Of a stretch of 64,000 nt of DNA, positions 26,778 through 37,268 are shown piece by piece. The stretch covers positions 19,770-83,769 of the forward strand of contig JAOAFT010000010.1 of NCBI GenBank assembly GCA_026416125.1. Reading direction: 5' to 3'. The position numbers were made by a program, and so were the translations under genes. Origin of the DNA: Bacteroidota bacterium. Lineage in GTDB: Bacteria; Bacteroidota; Ignavibacteria; UBA10030. Every line of letters begins with the position of its first letter. Positions within the stretch are counted from its first letter, which is position 1. The notes under the pieces were generated by a model. That model ran no database searches. It was not told where the DNA came from and was given only the letters and a program-made list of their open reading frames with translations.

Positions 26778-28001
26778 GTGGGATACATTTTCGAGCATGA
26801 AATTGAAACAATTATCAATGTTGTCCGCACAAGGACGATTGGTGAAGATGATGTAATACAATTAAAACAAATACTTAAAGCAGCAATTCACCCTTCCATC
26901 AAAGCGTACTTTCATGCTGAGGTAGAAAAAATACTCCGTCAGGAACGCGCACACGAATACTACTCAAAGAAATTACCTTACGGAATTCCTGAAGTTCTCG
27001 TTCTTCGGGCACAAATTGATAAACTACTCACTTTGCACTATCAGTTCTCGAAAAGTGAATTTGAATCTCTCCTCGATGAATCGGTCCACTTTCAATTCAA
27101 TTACCTCTGCCGCCCACGGTGGACTTTGCTTAACTTTATTTTTGGTTCAAATAGAAAAGTTTCTACAGCCTTCATCGCATCAAAACTAAAGTACTGCGTC
27201 GATTACTCATACTTTCCATACTTCATCCAACGGTACAATACACTCCATGGATTTACTGAGATGCAATACGAAGATTTTCAAACACTCATCAGAAAAATTG
27301 ATAATGAGATTGTAGCACTTCACTCTCCACAGGAACTTCCGCGTATGCTCACTCCCCTTTTTACATTCCTCGAAGCTACACTTCCACCTTCGACGAATGA
27401 ATTAACGATTCCAATCAATGCTGCCATAGTGTTCTTCGAGGATAAACAATTAGATACTATTAAAGAACGCCTCGAACTTGAACGCGATGTGAAGGCTCAT
27501 CAATATGTAACAATGGATCAACTCACTCAAATTATTGAATCGATTTATATCGATTGTTCAATTTCCATTCAAAACAATGAACCGAAAGACCCCTCTGCTT
27601 TCAAAGATTCACATGAAGAACTCATGGAACTCATTGAGTCCTCATCACAACACTTCGATGAACCGACCGAAGCCGGCACATCCTTGAATAAGTCAGAATG
27701 CCAACACACTACACATTCAACCATTCAAAATGATTTTACAACTAATGGACTTGCACAAAAACTTGAAGAATTGAGGGCTTTGTTTCCAAAGAAAGTATAC
27801 GACAACATCCAACGTGTTCTCTTCAAGAGAGATGAAACAAAATTTCTGAATGTTCTGAGTGAGATTGCAACACTCACCACATGGGATGAGGTTGCACACT
27901 ACCTTGATTCATTCTACCTTCTTGGAAATATCGATCCCTTCAGCGAGGAAGCCGTTTTCTTTACCGATACACTCTACGAATATTTTCATACCAAAAAGTA
28001 A
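26778..28001 (+). CDS. conserved-looking protein of unknown function, partner of the TPR gene
   Basis: Not recognised. The 407-residue frame starts at a GTG at 26778 with only a weak TAGG before it. There is no signal peptide or membrane segment, so it is predicted cytoplasmic. It is rich in Leu, Glu, Phe and Tyr and mostly helical (IINVVRTRTIGEDDVIQL, LEELRALFPKKVYDNI, LFKRDETKFLNVLSEI). The region about 270-320 is Ser/Thr/Glu-rich and probably a linker between an N-terminal helical domain and a C-terminal helical domain of about 90 residues. Spacing of 8 bp to the TPR gene and 5 bp to obgE indicates one operon. Confidence 0.7.
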   Translation: MGYIFEHEIETIINVVRTRTIGEDDVIQLKQILKAAIHPSIKAYFHAEVEKILRQERAHEYYSKKLPYGIPEVLVLRAQIDKLLTLHYQFSKSEFESLLDESVHFQFNYLCRPRWTLLNFIFGSNRKVSTAFIASKLKYCVDYSYFPYFIQRYNTLHGFTEMQYEDFQTLIRKIDNEIVALHSPQELPRMLTPLFTFLEATLPPSTNELTIPINAAIVFFEDKQLDTIKERLELERDVKAHQYVTMDQLTQIIESIYIDCSISIQNNEPKDPSAFKDSHEELMELIESSSQHFDEPTEAGTSLNKSECQHTTHSTIQNDFTTNGLAQKLEELRALFPKKVYDNIQRVLFKRDETKFLNVLSEIATLTTWDEVAHYLDSFYLLGNIDPFSEEAVFFTDTLYEYFHTKK

Positions 28002-28006
28002 CTCCT

Positions 28007-29011
28007 ATGCAATTCATTGACGAAGCTCGCATTATCGTCAAAGCAGGTGATGGTGGAAATGGTTGCATCAATTTCCGTCATGAGAAGTACGTACCAAAAG
28101 GTGGGCCTGATGGTGGTAATGGAGGTGATGGAGGTGATGTTATTATTCAAGCAACAAAACATATGAATACACTCCTCGATTTCAAGTATAAAAAATTTTT
28201 TAGAGCAAAGAACGGAGAACATGGACGCGGTAAAAAGCAAGAAGGAAAGAGCGGAGAGGACCTTATTATCAAAGTCCCCTGTGGTACTGTTATTCGAGAT
28301 GCACACAGGAAAAAAGTCATTGGTGATCTTACACACGATGGAGATAAGCTCATTGTCGCTCGTGGTGGAAAAGGTGGTCGTGGAAATGCCGAATTTGCAA
28401 CATCGACAAATCAAGCACCTCGTTATGCTGAAGAAGGAACTAAAGGTGAGGAACGGGAGCTTATTCTTGAACTCAAACTGTTGTCTGATGTTGGTCTTGT
28501 CGGATTTCCAAATGCTGGGAAATCAACATTGATATCCGTTATTTCTGCTGCTAAACCAAAGATTGCTGACTATCCCTTTACAACACTTGTTCCCAATCTT
28601 GGAGTTGTTCGCTACGATGTAGGAAAAAGTTTCGTTGTTGCTGACATTCCAGGTCTAATTGAAGGTGCCCATGAAGGTCGTGGATTAGGAATCCAATTCC
28701 TTCGCCATATTGAACGGACGCGAGTTTTAGTTTTCCTTATCGACGCACTCTCTGAAAACCATAAACGCGATTTCGAAATTCTCTACAATGAACTTCGGGC
28801 ATATAAATCAACACTTCTACGGAAAAAGAAAATTGTTACAATTTCGAAAATTGATACGGTCGATGATAAAGCAAAAAAATATCTCAAGGCACTGAAATTC
28901 GGTCGTGGAATACCAACTCTGCTTCTTTCATCCGTTTCTGGTGAAGGAATTCAAGAACTCCTCAAAACACTTTGGAAGATACTATCTCACGATTTGGATG
29001 AATCCTCATAA
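28007..29011 (+). CDS. obgE: Obg-family GTPase
   Basis: A 334-residue GTPase of ribosome assembly and stringent control. The glycine-rich Obg domain spans about residues 1-158 (GDGGNGCINFRHEKYVPKGG, GGKGGRGNAEFA). The G domain follows with Walker A GFPNAGKST, G2 PFTTLVPN, G3 DIPGLIEGAHEGRGLG and G4-like SKID. The C-terminal OCT domain of Gram-positive Obg is absent, the usual state in Bacteroidota and Proteobacteria. It is the third gene of the TPR operon; no clear ribosome site precedes its ATG. Confidence 0.95.
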   Translation: MQFIDEARIIVKAGDGGNGCINFRHEKYVPKGGPDGGNGGDGGDVIIQATKHMNTLLDFKYKKFFRAKNGEHGRGKKQEGKSGEDLIIKVPCGTVIRDAHRKKVIGDLTHDGDKLIVARGGKGGRGNAEFATSTNQAPRYAEEGTKGEERELILELKLLSDVGLVGFPNAGKSTLISVISAAKPKIADYPFTTLVPNLGVVRYDVGKSFVVADIPGLIEGAHEGRGLGIQFLRHIERTRVLVFLIDALSENHKRDFEILYNELRAYKSTLLRKKKIVTISKIDTVDDKAKKYLKALKFGRGIPTLLLSSVSGEGIQELLKTLWKILSHDLDESS

Positions 29012-29039
29012 ACATGGTAGTCATCTTATATTGAAAACG

Positions 29040-30130
<1,091 letters not shown>

Positions 30131-30138
30131 CAATATAC

Positions 30139-30174
30139 GAAAGCCCGAATGCAATCGGGCTTTCTTTGTTTTAT
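30139..30174 (+). terminator. rho-independent terminator after tRNA-fMet
   Basis: A perfect 10-bp stem GAAAGCCCGA/TCGGGCTTTC with a 6-base loop, followed by TTTGTTTTAT. It begins 8 bases after the tRNA. Confidence 0.9.
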
Positions 30175-30277
30175 ATCATCTTTATCATTTTAGCATTGTC
30201 ATACACACAAGCTTGCTCGCTGTGTTTCTATCACGAAAGTTTCCTATATTCAACGTAAATACAGAGAAAGAAGGGCT

Positions 30278-30949
30278 ATGGTTATGGTTGGATTAGTAGC
30301 ATGTATGGCGACTTTCTTTTTTTTCACTGCTTCTCCATATTTACAGATTAAAAACGATACAATGATTATACTGCCAGCACCCAAAATAAAAGGTACATAC
30401 ACAGTAGAAGAAGTTCTTCAAAAACGACGTTCAGTACGTCATTTTTCGAATAGGCCTCTTACACTTGATGAACTCTCTCAACTCCTTTGGGCCGGACAAG
30501 GAATAACTAATCAAGATGGTTTGCGAACTGCTCCTTCAGCAGGTGCAACATATCCTTTAGAACTCCTCGTCGTAGTTGGTAACGTTATAGGAATTTCACA
30601 AGGAATTTACCGATATGTTCCAAGTAAACATTCCCTCATTGTAGAACAACGGGGTGATAAACGAAAGGATCTCTACAATGCTTCCTTACGACAGAGTTCT
30701 ATTCTTCAAGCTCCATGTTCACTTATTATTACAGCTATTTACGAACGAACAACAGAAAAGTATGGAGAACGCGGAGTAAAATATGTTCACATGGAAGTTG
30801 GTCATGTAAGTCAAAATATATATCTTCAAGCAGAAGCGTTGAATTTACACACAGTTGCCATTGGTGCTTTTTTCGATGATCAAGTTTCATCAGTTCTTAG
30901 ATTAATGAAAAACGAGCACCCGCTCTATATTATGCCTATTGGAAGATAA
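30278..30949 (+). CDS. SagB-type nitroreductase-family protein with N-terminal anchor
   Basis: A 223-residue flavin-dependent oxidoreductase. Residues 1-22 are hydrophobic, an anchor or uncleaved signal. The nitroreductase domain runs from about 45: RRSVRHFSNRPLTLDELSQL as its parts, then LLWAGQGIT, APSAGATYPLELLVVV, GIYRYVP and EVGHVSQNIYLQAEAL. This order and length are those of stand-alone SagB-like dehydrogenases, which bind FMN. No peptide precursor, cyclodehydratase or other azole-peptide gene lies near, so a natural-product role is not supported. AAGGG precedes the ATG, and the gene lies 104 bp past the tRNA terminator. Confidence 0.85.
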   Translation: MVMVGLVACMATFFFFTASPYLQIKNDTMIILPAPKIKGTYTVEEVLQKRRSVRHFSNRPLTLDELSQLLWAGQGITNQDGLRTAPSAGATYPLELLVVVGNVIGISQGIYRYVPSKHSLIVEQRGDKRKDLYNASLRQSSILQAPCSLIITAIYERTTEKYGERGVKYVHMEVGHVSQNIYLQAEALNLHTVAIGAFFDDQVSSVLRLMKNEHPLYIMPIGR

Positions 30950-31012
30950 GATTCCGATATGTTACATATTAATGTTACTTAAAAATCCTTCATTCTAAGG
31001 GTACGTTATAGT

Positions 31013-31828
31013 ATGGAACTCGAGTTCGTAAAAATGCTCTCACCAGTTCTCTTAGCACTCTTGGCAACCCTTTTTACTTGGGGAATGACAGCACTTGGTT
31101 CAGCCACGGTTTTCTTCGTACATTCACTTAATAAGAAACTCCACAATGCTATGCTGGGTTTTGCTGCAGGTGTAATGATTGCGGCTAGTTTTTGGTCACT
31201 GCTTGAACCAGCTATCGAAATGCAACGTGTTCATGGTGGCATTGTTTGGTTACCACCTGTTATAGGCTTTACTGTGGGTGGACTATTCCTTTACATTGTC
31301 GATAGAATACTCCCACATCTTCATATGGGACTTGAACTTCACAATGCCGAAGGTATTCGCACATCATGGCAACGGAGTATCCTTCTTATCTTAGCTATCA
31401 CACTCCACAACATTCCTGAAGGTCTAGCTGTTGGTATAGCTTTCGGTGTACTACACGAGGTATGGACTCCTGCCACGTTTGGTGCTGCAGTAGCCCTCGC
31501 ATTAGGTATTGGTATTCAAAATTTTCCCGAAGGAGCAGCAGTCTCAATTCCATTATATCGTGAAGGATTTTCAAAAATAAAAGCTTTCTGGTATGGTCAA
31601 CTTTCCGGTATTGTTGAACCAATTGCTGGTATCATTGGTGCTGCACTCGTTGTTCTCGTAACTCCTATCCTTCCTTACGCATTATCGTTTGCTGCTGGAG
31701 CTATGATTTTTGTAGTTGTAGAAGAATTAATTCCTGAATCACAAACAGGGCAGCAGACAGATATTTCAACGCTCGGTGCATTAATTGGTTTTGCACTTAT
31801 GATGCTTCTCGATGTTTCACTGGGTTAG
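31013..31828 (+). CDS. ZIP-family (ZupT/GufA-like) metal transporter
   Basis: A 271-residue integral membrane protein with about eight membrane segments. TM4 carries HNIPEGLAVG and TM5 carries QNFPEGAAVSIPL, the metal-site helices of ZIP transporters; the TM5 motif has Gln-Asn where many have His-Asn. The loop with HLHMGLELHNAEG holds a histidine cluster. The GufA-like subgroup takes up zinc or other divalent cations. With the CDF exporter at 3.2-4.6 kb it could set zinc levels, but the two are 26 kb apart. Confidence 0.88.
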   Translation: MELEFVKMLSPVLLALLATLFTWGMTALGSATVFFVHSLNKKLHNAMLGFAAGVMIAASFWSLLEPAIEMQRVHGGIVWLPPVIGFTVGGLFLYIVDRILPHLHMGLELHNAEGIRTSWQRSILLILAITLHNIPEGLAVGIAFGVLHEVWTPATFGAAVALALGIGIQNFPEGAAVSIPLYREGFSKIKAFWYGQLSGIVEPIAGIIGAALVVLVTPILPYALSFAAGAMIFVVVEELIPESQTGQQTDISTLGALIGFALMMLLDVSLG

Positions 31829-31848
31829 CACGAATATTTCCCAAAATT

Positions 31849-33519
31849 TTACCGAACAAATAAACTATCGAGCTTTACACCAATAGAATCTAGGAATCGT
31901 ACTTCTGCTGAGAGAGCACTTGAATCACCGAGTTTTTTGAACACCTGAAGACGTTTTACCCGGATATCAACAGCACGAGGCACAACTGAAAGAACATTTG
32001 TATAGTCATGTAATGCCTCCCGATAGGCACCTGCTTCGTAGTAGGCATCACCTCGAAGGATATATGCAAAGAGATTCGATGGTGCAATTGTAATCACAGT
32101 TGTAAAATCCTCAATTGCTTCATGATACTTCTGTCGCTGCAAATAATAGAGACCACGATTATAGTAAATTTGCTCATCAGCCGGATTAAGCTCTACTGCT
32201 CTAGCGAACATTCTATGAGCAAGGCTATCCATCCCAGCTTGTGCATATGAGACAGCAAGATTGTTGTATCCTTCAGCATACAGAGGGTTGTCATTGACTA
32301 CTCTGTTCCAAAGTGAAATATCTGAACACCAAACGGGAATATAATCTTGTGTTTGCTTTATCAAGAACATACATACCACACACACAACTACCACTCCAAC
32401 AATTTTTCTCGCACCACTTCCATTAATTCTTTTTACTACTCCATACCCATAGTAAACAACCAAAAGCATAACTCCAAATAATGGTACATAGCTAAATCGT
32501 TCTGCTACCATCATTCGTCCCACGGGGATCAATTGTGCAACTGGTAATAATGTTATACAGTAGAACAGAATTCCAAAGAGAAGAACTTTTTCTTTACGAG
32601 AATACCGATATATCCAATACCCAAGCATCCCGAGAATCAACGGTGAAATCCAAAAAACAAATGGGTACTCTTCGCCAACAATCTCTGGATACGGATAAAC
32701 AGGTGACAAATGTATAGGGAGAAAGAATTTATAACAGTAGAAGAGATAACTATACGAAGCAAGGAACATTGACTTCCAAACACTCAACGTTGGATCTTTG
32801 TACATCGTACCTGTTGAGTACTGTGCGAGAACGGCAATAACACCAAATAGTATTGATACTGCTATAAGTGGTATTATTTGAAGGAATTGAGACTTCTCAA
32901 TTTTCCCAACTTTGTAGTAATCATATAGAATATACACTAACGGAATCGTAACTGCCATAGCTTTTGATAATAAAGCCGCTACAAAAAAGAGGAGCGCAAT
33001 TAAGAAAAAAAATACTACTTGTTGTTCACGATATCGAATGTAATATATTATCGAAAGAAACATAAAAAATGCACAGAGTACATCTTTTCGTTCAGCGATC
33101 CACACAACAGATTCCACACGAAGAGGATGCACAGAAAAGAGAAGACCCACTACGAATGCTACGTGAATATTTTTCGTTATAGTATACGCTAGGAATACAA
33201 CGATGAAAGAATTTATTGCGTGAAGGAGTATATTCGTATAATGAAAATGGTACGCCGAGAGACCAAATAACTTGTATTCAAGAGCATAAGAAAGAGTAAC
33301 AAGAGGATGGTAATGATTCAACGAGTACGTTGAAAATATTTTAACAAGTGATTCGAACGAGAGTCTTCGAATTAAAGGGTTTTCTGTAACCAGGTAGTTG
33401 TCATCCCACTGTGTAAATGAGCACTGTGTTGCTGGGTAAAATACAAGAAGAGCAATAACAAAAACAATGATCGAATACAGTACTATACCCATAGGATTGG
33501 GTAGCGATTTAATTTGCAC
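31849..33519 (-). CDS. TMTC-like membrane protein: GT-C-type multispan domain with C-terminal TPRs
   Basis: A 556-residue protein starting at a GTG at 33519 with AAGGGG eight bases upstream. About ten membrane segments fill residues 12-385. The first periplasmic loop has WDDNYLVTENPLI and NHYHPLVTLSYALEY, and a later loop has SVHPLRVESVVWIAERKDVL, all matching the DUF1736/TMTC family, whose eukaryotic members are O-mannosyltransferases. Residues 410-556 hold three or four TPR units (YNNLAVSYAQAGMDSLA, YYNRGLYYLQRQKYHEAI, YILRGDAYYEAGAYREAL). A lipid-linked sugar transfer role is inference from the fold. The family is frequent in environmental bacteria but unassigned. Confidence 0.75.
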   Translation of the reverse strand: MQIKSLPNPMGIVLYSIIVFVIALLVFYPATQCSFTQWDDNYLVTENPLIRRLSFESLVKIFSTYSLNHYHPLVTLSYALEYKLFGLSAYHFHYTNILLHAINSFIVVFLAYTITKNIHVAFVVGLLFSVHPLRVESVVWIAERKDVLCAFFMFLSIIYYIRYREQQVVFFFLIALLFFVAALLSKAMAVTIPLVYILYDYYKVGKIEKSQFLQIIPLIAVSILFGVIAVLAQYSTGTMYKDPTLSVWKSMFLASYSYLFYCYKFFLPIHLSPVYPYPEIVGEEYPFVFWISPLILGMLGYWIYRYSRKEKVLLFGILFYCITLLPVAQLIPVGRMMVAERFSYVPLFGVMLLVVYYGYGVVKRINGSGARKIVGVVVVCVVCMFLIKQTQDYIPVWCSDISLWNRVVNDNPLYAEGYNNLAVSYAQAGMDSLAHRMFARAVELNPADEQIYYNRGLYYLQRQKYHEAIEDFTTVITIAPSNLFAYILRGDAYYEAGAYREALHDYTNVLSVVPRAVDIRVKRLQVFKKLGDSSALSAEVRFLDSIGVKLDSLFVR

Positions 33520-33559
33520 AAAATTCCCCTTCTTCTTTCCTTGTGCAGTACATAAAGGA

Positions 33560-35185
33560 TTATTGTTCTATTGGTAGTTTAATGATAACGATTGTTCCCT
33601 TTCCTTCCTCGCTCTCAATGTCAATTGTACCTTTATGGTCATCAATAATCTTCTTGACAATCGACATTCCAAGTCCTGTTCCATGTTTTTTCCCATAAGT
33701 CATAAAAGGTTCGAAAATTCTTTTCTTCACTTCCTCAGGCATACCAATTCCAGTATCTTTAAATTCAATTCGTACAAATGGACCATCTTGACGTGTGGAT
33801 GCCGTTAGTATTCCTCCATCTGGCATTGCATCGCGGGCATTACTTGCTATATTGTAAAAGACACGTGTTATTTTATCTTGATCGAGCCGTACTTTCCCTG
33901 TAAATTCACACTGTCGGATAAGCTGTACATTATTCTTTTCAAGGTCTTTTTCAATGAAGTTGAGAACATCATTCATTACTCTTTCAAAATCTAGTATTTG
34001 GAAGTTACTAGCACCAACACCTCGAGTAAAATCGAGTATTTCTTGAGCCATATTGACAAAACGGTCAACTTGCCGAATCATTTCATCAGCTAGCTTTGCA
34101 GCTTCTTCATTTCCAGATTTTCTCTTCATAACTTGTGCGTACACTCTCAGCGTTCCCATTGGATTTTTAATATCGTGAATGATTGTACTAGCCATCCTTC
34201 CAACCGCTGAGAGTCGCTCGTTCTGAACCATTTGTTGTGCAAGTCGAGCGTTCTCAATAGCAACCGAAGCATGTGCTGAAAGAGCGTCAATGAATTCAAC
34301 ATCTTCGCTATCAAATTCACCACATTTTTTATTAAGAAGCTGAAAAACACCAATTATCTTACCATCTTTATTACGCATGGGTGTGCAAAGCATTGTGCGT
34401 GTCCGATATCCGCTTTTCTTATCGATTTCAGGATTAAAGCGTGGATCAGCATATGCATCGGGGAGAAGAACAGTTTCACCAGTTTCTGCGACATACCCAG
34501 CAATGCCTTTGCCAAACGGTAATCGAATCTCTACGATGTTCTCACCTTGTAATACTTTCGACCACAATTCCTTCTTTATGTCATCAACGAGGTACAGTGT
34601 ACCACGATCAGCCCCAATACTTTGGGCTGCGGATTCGAGAATTATTCCTAGAAGACGATCAAGATCAAGGGTTGAATTTATACTTTTACTAGCTTCTATG
34701 AGCTTATGAAGTCGAAGGTACCGTGCTTCAAGTGCATTTTTTTGTTCTTCCAACCGTTGTACTATAATATCATCTGCTTTGCGAATTCGTTTTGTAAGCT
34801 CACGTAAGAGGTTAAACGCTATAGTTTGATTTCCTTTAATCAGCTCCTCAAATTTAGAACTACTTATGGTTAAAGCACTTGTATCCTGAAGACATGTTGC
34901 ACGTGCAGAGCGCGGCAAACCATCGATAGATGCCATTTCCCCAACAACTTCACCAGGACCAACAATATCGAGTGTTGTTTCTTCACCAAACGAAGTAACA
35001 CGAGAAATTCGTATGGCCCCCTTTAGTACAACATAGACTGTATCACCCGGTGTATTTGCATCGAACAACATCGTGCCTTGCGCATATGTCTCTTCACGAA
35101 AATACTGTAAGGAAGCTTTTACTTGATCTTCAGATAACCCTTCGAAAAGAAGAGCAAATTGGAGGTTGGGATATCCATTTGGCAT
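33560..35185 (-). CDS. histidine kinase with cyclic-nucleotide-binding and GAF sensor domains
   Basis: A soluble 541-residue kinase. Residues 10-130 are a CNB domain (VVGEMASIDGLPRSARA contains the phosphate-binding Glu and Arg), 160-315 a GAF domain (LPFGKGIAGYVAETGE; MLCTPMRNKDGKIIGVFQLLN), then the H box with His337 (STIIHDIKNPMG), N box around Asn449, G1 DTGIGM at 477 and G2 GTGLGM at 502. No membrane segment: the input is intracellular. No receiver gene is adjacent; the lone receiver at 2792 is a possible but unproven partner. GAGGAGAGG precedes the ATG. Confidence 0.9.
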   Translation of the reverse strand: MPNGYPNLQFALLFEGLSEDQVKASLQYFREETYAQGTMLFDANTPGDTVYVVLKGAIRISRVTSFGEETTLDIVGPGEVVGEMASIDGLPRSARATCLQDTSALTISSSKFEELIKGNQTIAFNLLRELTKRIRKADDIIVQRLEEQKNALEARYLRLHKLIEASKSINSTLDLDRLLGIILESAAQSIGADRGTLYLVDDIKKELWSKVLQGENIVEIRLPFGKGIAGYVAETGETVLLPDAYADPRFNPEIDKKSGYRTRTMLCTPMRNKDGKIIGVFQLLNKKCGEFDSEDVEFIDALSAHASVAIENARLAQQMVQNERLSAVGRMASTIIHDIKNPMGTLRVYAQVMKRKSGNEEAAKLADEMIRQVDRFVNMAQEILDFTRGVGASNFQILDFERVMNDVLNFIEKDLEKNNVQLIRQCEFTGKVRLDQDKITRVFYNIASNARDAMPDGGILTASTRQDGPFVRIEFKDTGIGMPEEVKKRIFEPFMTYGKKHGTGLGMSIVKKIIDDHKGTIDIESEEGKGTIVIIKLPIEQ

Positions 35186-35255
35186 TATGTACCTCTCCTC
35201 GTTGTATAATCATAACCATAATAGCAATATTCGCATACTTAATCAAGCAACGACC

Positions 35256-35882
35256 CTACCACTGGAGTGAAGCCTCAAGGGTGTCTCGGTACTTCAGAAG
35301 AATCTCCCGCATTTTAGCAAATGACTTTGAGCGATGACTTATACGATTCTTCTCTTCTGCTGTTAATTCAGCGTACGTACAGGAGTACCCATCAGGAATG
35401 AACAATGGGTCGTACCCAAAACCATTTGTTCCGCGTGGTAACTCTGCAACCATACCAAGACAAATCCCTTCAGTTGTTTGCTCTATTCCCTTTGCTACCA
35501 ATGCAAGCACAGATCGAAATTGTGCTCTGCGTTGTTCGCTGGGAACCCCACGTAATTCATTTAATAGTTTCATATTATTTTCTTCATCTGTTGCATTCAC
35601 ACCAGCATAACGCGCTGAGAAAACACCTGGACGTCCATCAAGAAAAAAAACTTCTAATCCAGAATCATCGGCAAGTGATGGTAATTTGGTTGCATCATAT
35701 ACGATGCGCGCTTTCTGGAGTGCATTTTCGTAGAATGTCGTTCCAGTTTCTTCAAGAACGATGTGCTGTGGTATATCATCCAACGTAATTACTTTGAAAT
35801 CTAAATCACTGAGAAACGATTGTAGTTCTCGCGCTTTGTGTTGGTTTCGTGTTGCCAAGACAAGTGGTACAATTCTTCCCAT
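35256..35882 (-). CDS. rdgB: XTP/dITP pyrophosphatase (RdgB/HAM1)
   Basis: A 208-residue house-cleaning nucleotidase removing deaminated purine nucleotides. Motifs: LATRNQHKARELQSFL, LADDSGLEVFFLDGRPGVFS (with the Asp general base), ARYAGVNATDEENN and GFGYDPLFIPDGY. AAAGGATAC precedes the ATG. It lies between radA upstream and the kinase gene downstream on the same strand. Confidence 0.95.
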   Translation of the reverse strand: MGRIVPLVLATRNQHKARELQSFLSDLDFKVITLDDIPQHIVLEETGTTFYENALQKARIVYDATKLPSLADDSGLEVFFLDGRPGVFSARYAGVNATDEENNMKLLNELRGVPSEQRRAQFRSVLALVAKGIEQTTEGICLGMVAELPRGTNGFGYDPLFIPDGYSCTYAELTAEEKNRISHRSKSFAKMREILLKYRDTLEASLQW

Positions 35883-35897
35883 TGCTAGTATCCTTTA

Positions 35898-37268
35898 TTA
35901 TTCCAAGAGTATTTCGATTGCTCTCTCAATTCGCTCAACTGGTACTATTTCGATATCACCGTTTTGTTTCAACCCCCGCATGTTATTCTGTGGAACAACA
36001 ATTTTCTTAAATCCGAGTTTCGCTGCTTCTTGAATTCGTTTCTCGATGTGACTAATTGTTCGAATTTCTCCACTTAACCCTAGTTCTCCAACAGCAACAG
36101 ATGTTGAATCAACAGGAACATCCCGTAAACTCGATGCTATCGATACAGCGACACCAAGATCGACTGCAGGTTCAATAATTTTCAACCCACCAGCGATGTT
36201 CACAAATACATCGTACTGACCAAGATTCATTCCAACACGTTTCTCGAGTACTGCAAGAAGAAGCGAGAGCCTCCGAAAATCGTACCCTGTGCTGTTACGC
36301 TGCGGTAAGCCGTAGCTTGTAGGTGTAACAAGGGCTTGTACCTCAACCAAGATTGGTCGTGTCCCTTCGATACTTGCAACAACAGTAGAACCAGAGGTAC
36401 CATAGTGACGTTCTGAAAGAAATATTTCTGATGGATTTTTAACCTCATGGAGTCCCGTTTCACGCATTTCAAAAATGCCAATTTCATTCGTAGAACCAAA
36501 GCGATTTTTTAATGCTCGAAGTATTCGGTATGAATAGTGTGCTTCTCCTTCGAATTGAAGTACCGTATCAACCATGTGTTCAATAATGCGTGGTCCAGCA
36601 ATGACCCCTTCTTTCGTCACATGGCCGATAAGAAAAACTGGTACTTGCTTAGTCTTGGCAAATCGTAACAACAATGCTGTCGATTCACGTACCTGGCTCA
36701 CACTACCAGGTGCACTTTCGAGACCTGGTCTGTACATTGTTTGAATAGAATCAATAACAAGAATATCTGGAGGCGTACGTTCCAAGATATCGAGAATAAT
36801 GTCAAGGTTAGTTTCTGCAAGAAGTAAAATATTTTTGGCATTCTCAGCGTGTAATCGTTCAGCACGCAATTTCAGTTGTTGAACAGATTCTTCCCCTGTA
36901 ACATAGAGAATACTACTGTTGGCAAGGAGCACAGCAACTTGCAGCATCAATGTCGATTTCCCTATTCCTGGATCACCACCGAGTAAGATAAGTGACCCTG
37001 GAACAATCCCACCACCAAGAACACGATCAAATTCATCTAATCCTACTTTTACCCGTGGTACCTGCTGTGCTTCAATTTGTCCAAAAGATACTGGCTCAAA
37101 ACGTGTTGGTACTGCTGATTTACGGCTCGCTTTAACAGGTTTTGGTGCCTCCTCAATAAATGTGTTCCACTGATTGCAATTAGGGCACTTTCCAATCCAC
37201 CGTGGAGAGATGTAACCACACGATTGACAGACATATTGTGATTGCAGTTTAGCCATCAATTTGCCCAT
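35898..37268 (-). CDS. radA: DNA repair helicase RadA
   Basis: A 456-residue RadA/Sms protein promoting branch migration in recombination. It has the N-terminal zinc finger (Cys14, Cys17, Cys28, Cys31), Walker A GGDPGIGKST at 97-106, the RadA-specific KNRFG motif (ALKNRFGSTNEIG) and a C-terminal Lon-protease-like domain without the protease dyad need (GGLKIIEPAVDLGVAVSI; GELGLSGEIR). The ATG at 37268 directly follows the nadE stop; an in-frame ATG four codons later (37256) is equally possible, as neither has a strong ribosome site. Confidence 0.95.
   Translation of the reverse strand: MGKLMAKLQSQYVCQSCGYISPRWIGKCPNCNQWNTFIEEAPKPVKASRKSAVPTRFEPVSFGQIEAQQVPRVKVGLDEFDRVLGGGIVPGSLILLGGDPGIGKSTLMLQVAVLLANSSILYVTGEESVQQLKLRAERLHAENAKNILLLAETNLDIILDILERTPPDILVIDSIQTMYRPGLESAPGSVSQVRESTALLLRFAKTKQVPVFLIGHVTKEGVIAGPRIIEHMVDTVLQFEGEAHYSYRILRALKNRFGSTNEIGIFEMRETGLHEVKNPSEIFLSERHYGTSGSTVVASIEGTRPILVEVQALVTPTSYGLPQRNSTGYDFRRLSLLLAVLEKRVGMNLGQYDVFVNIAGGLKIIEPAVDLGVAVSIASSLRDVPVDSTSVAVGELGLSGEIRTISHIEKRIQEAAKLGFKKIVVPQNNMRGLKQNGDIEIVPVERIERAIEILLE

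Noticed and set aside
28905..29039. MBL-fold gene starting within obgE
   Set aside because: The twin-arginine-like signal at 29040 marks the real N-terminus; the extension is obgE read out of frame.
30278..30949. SagB-like protein as part of a thiazole/oxazole-modified peptide cluster
   Set aside because: No SagC/SagD partner, precursor peptide or exporter lies nearby; stand-alone members are common.
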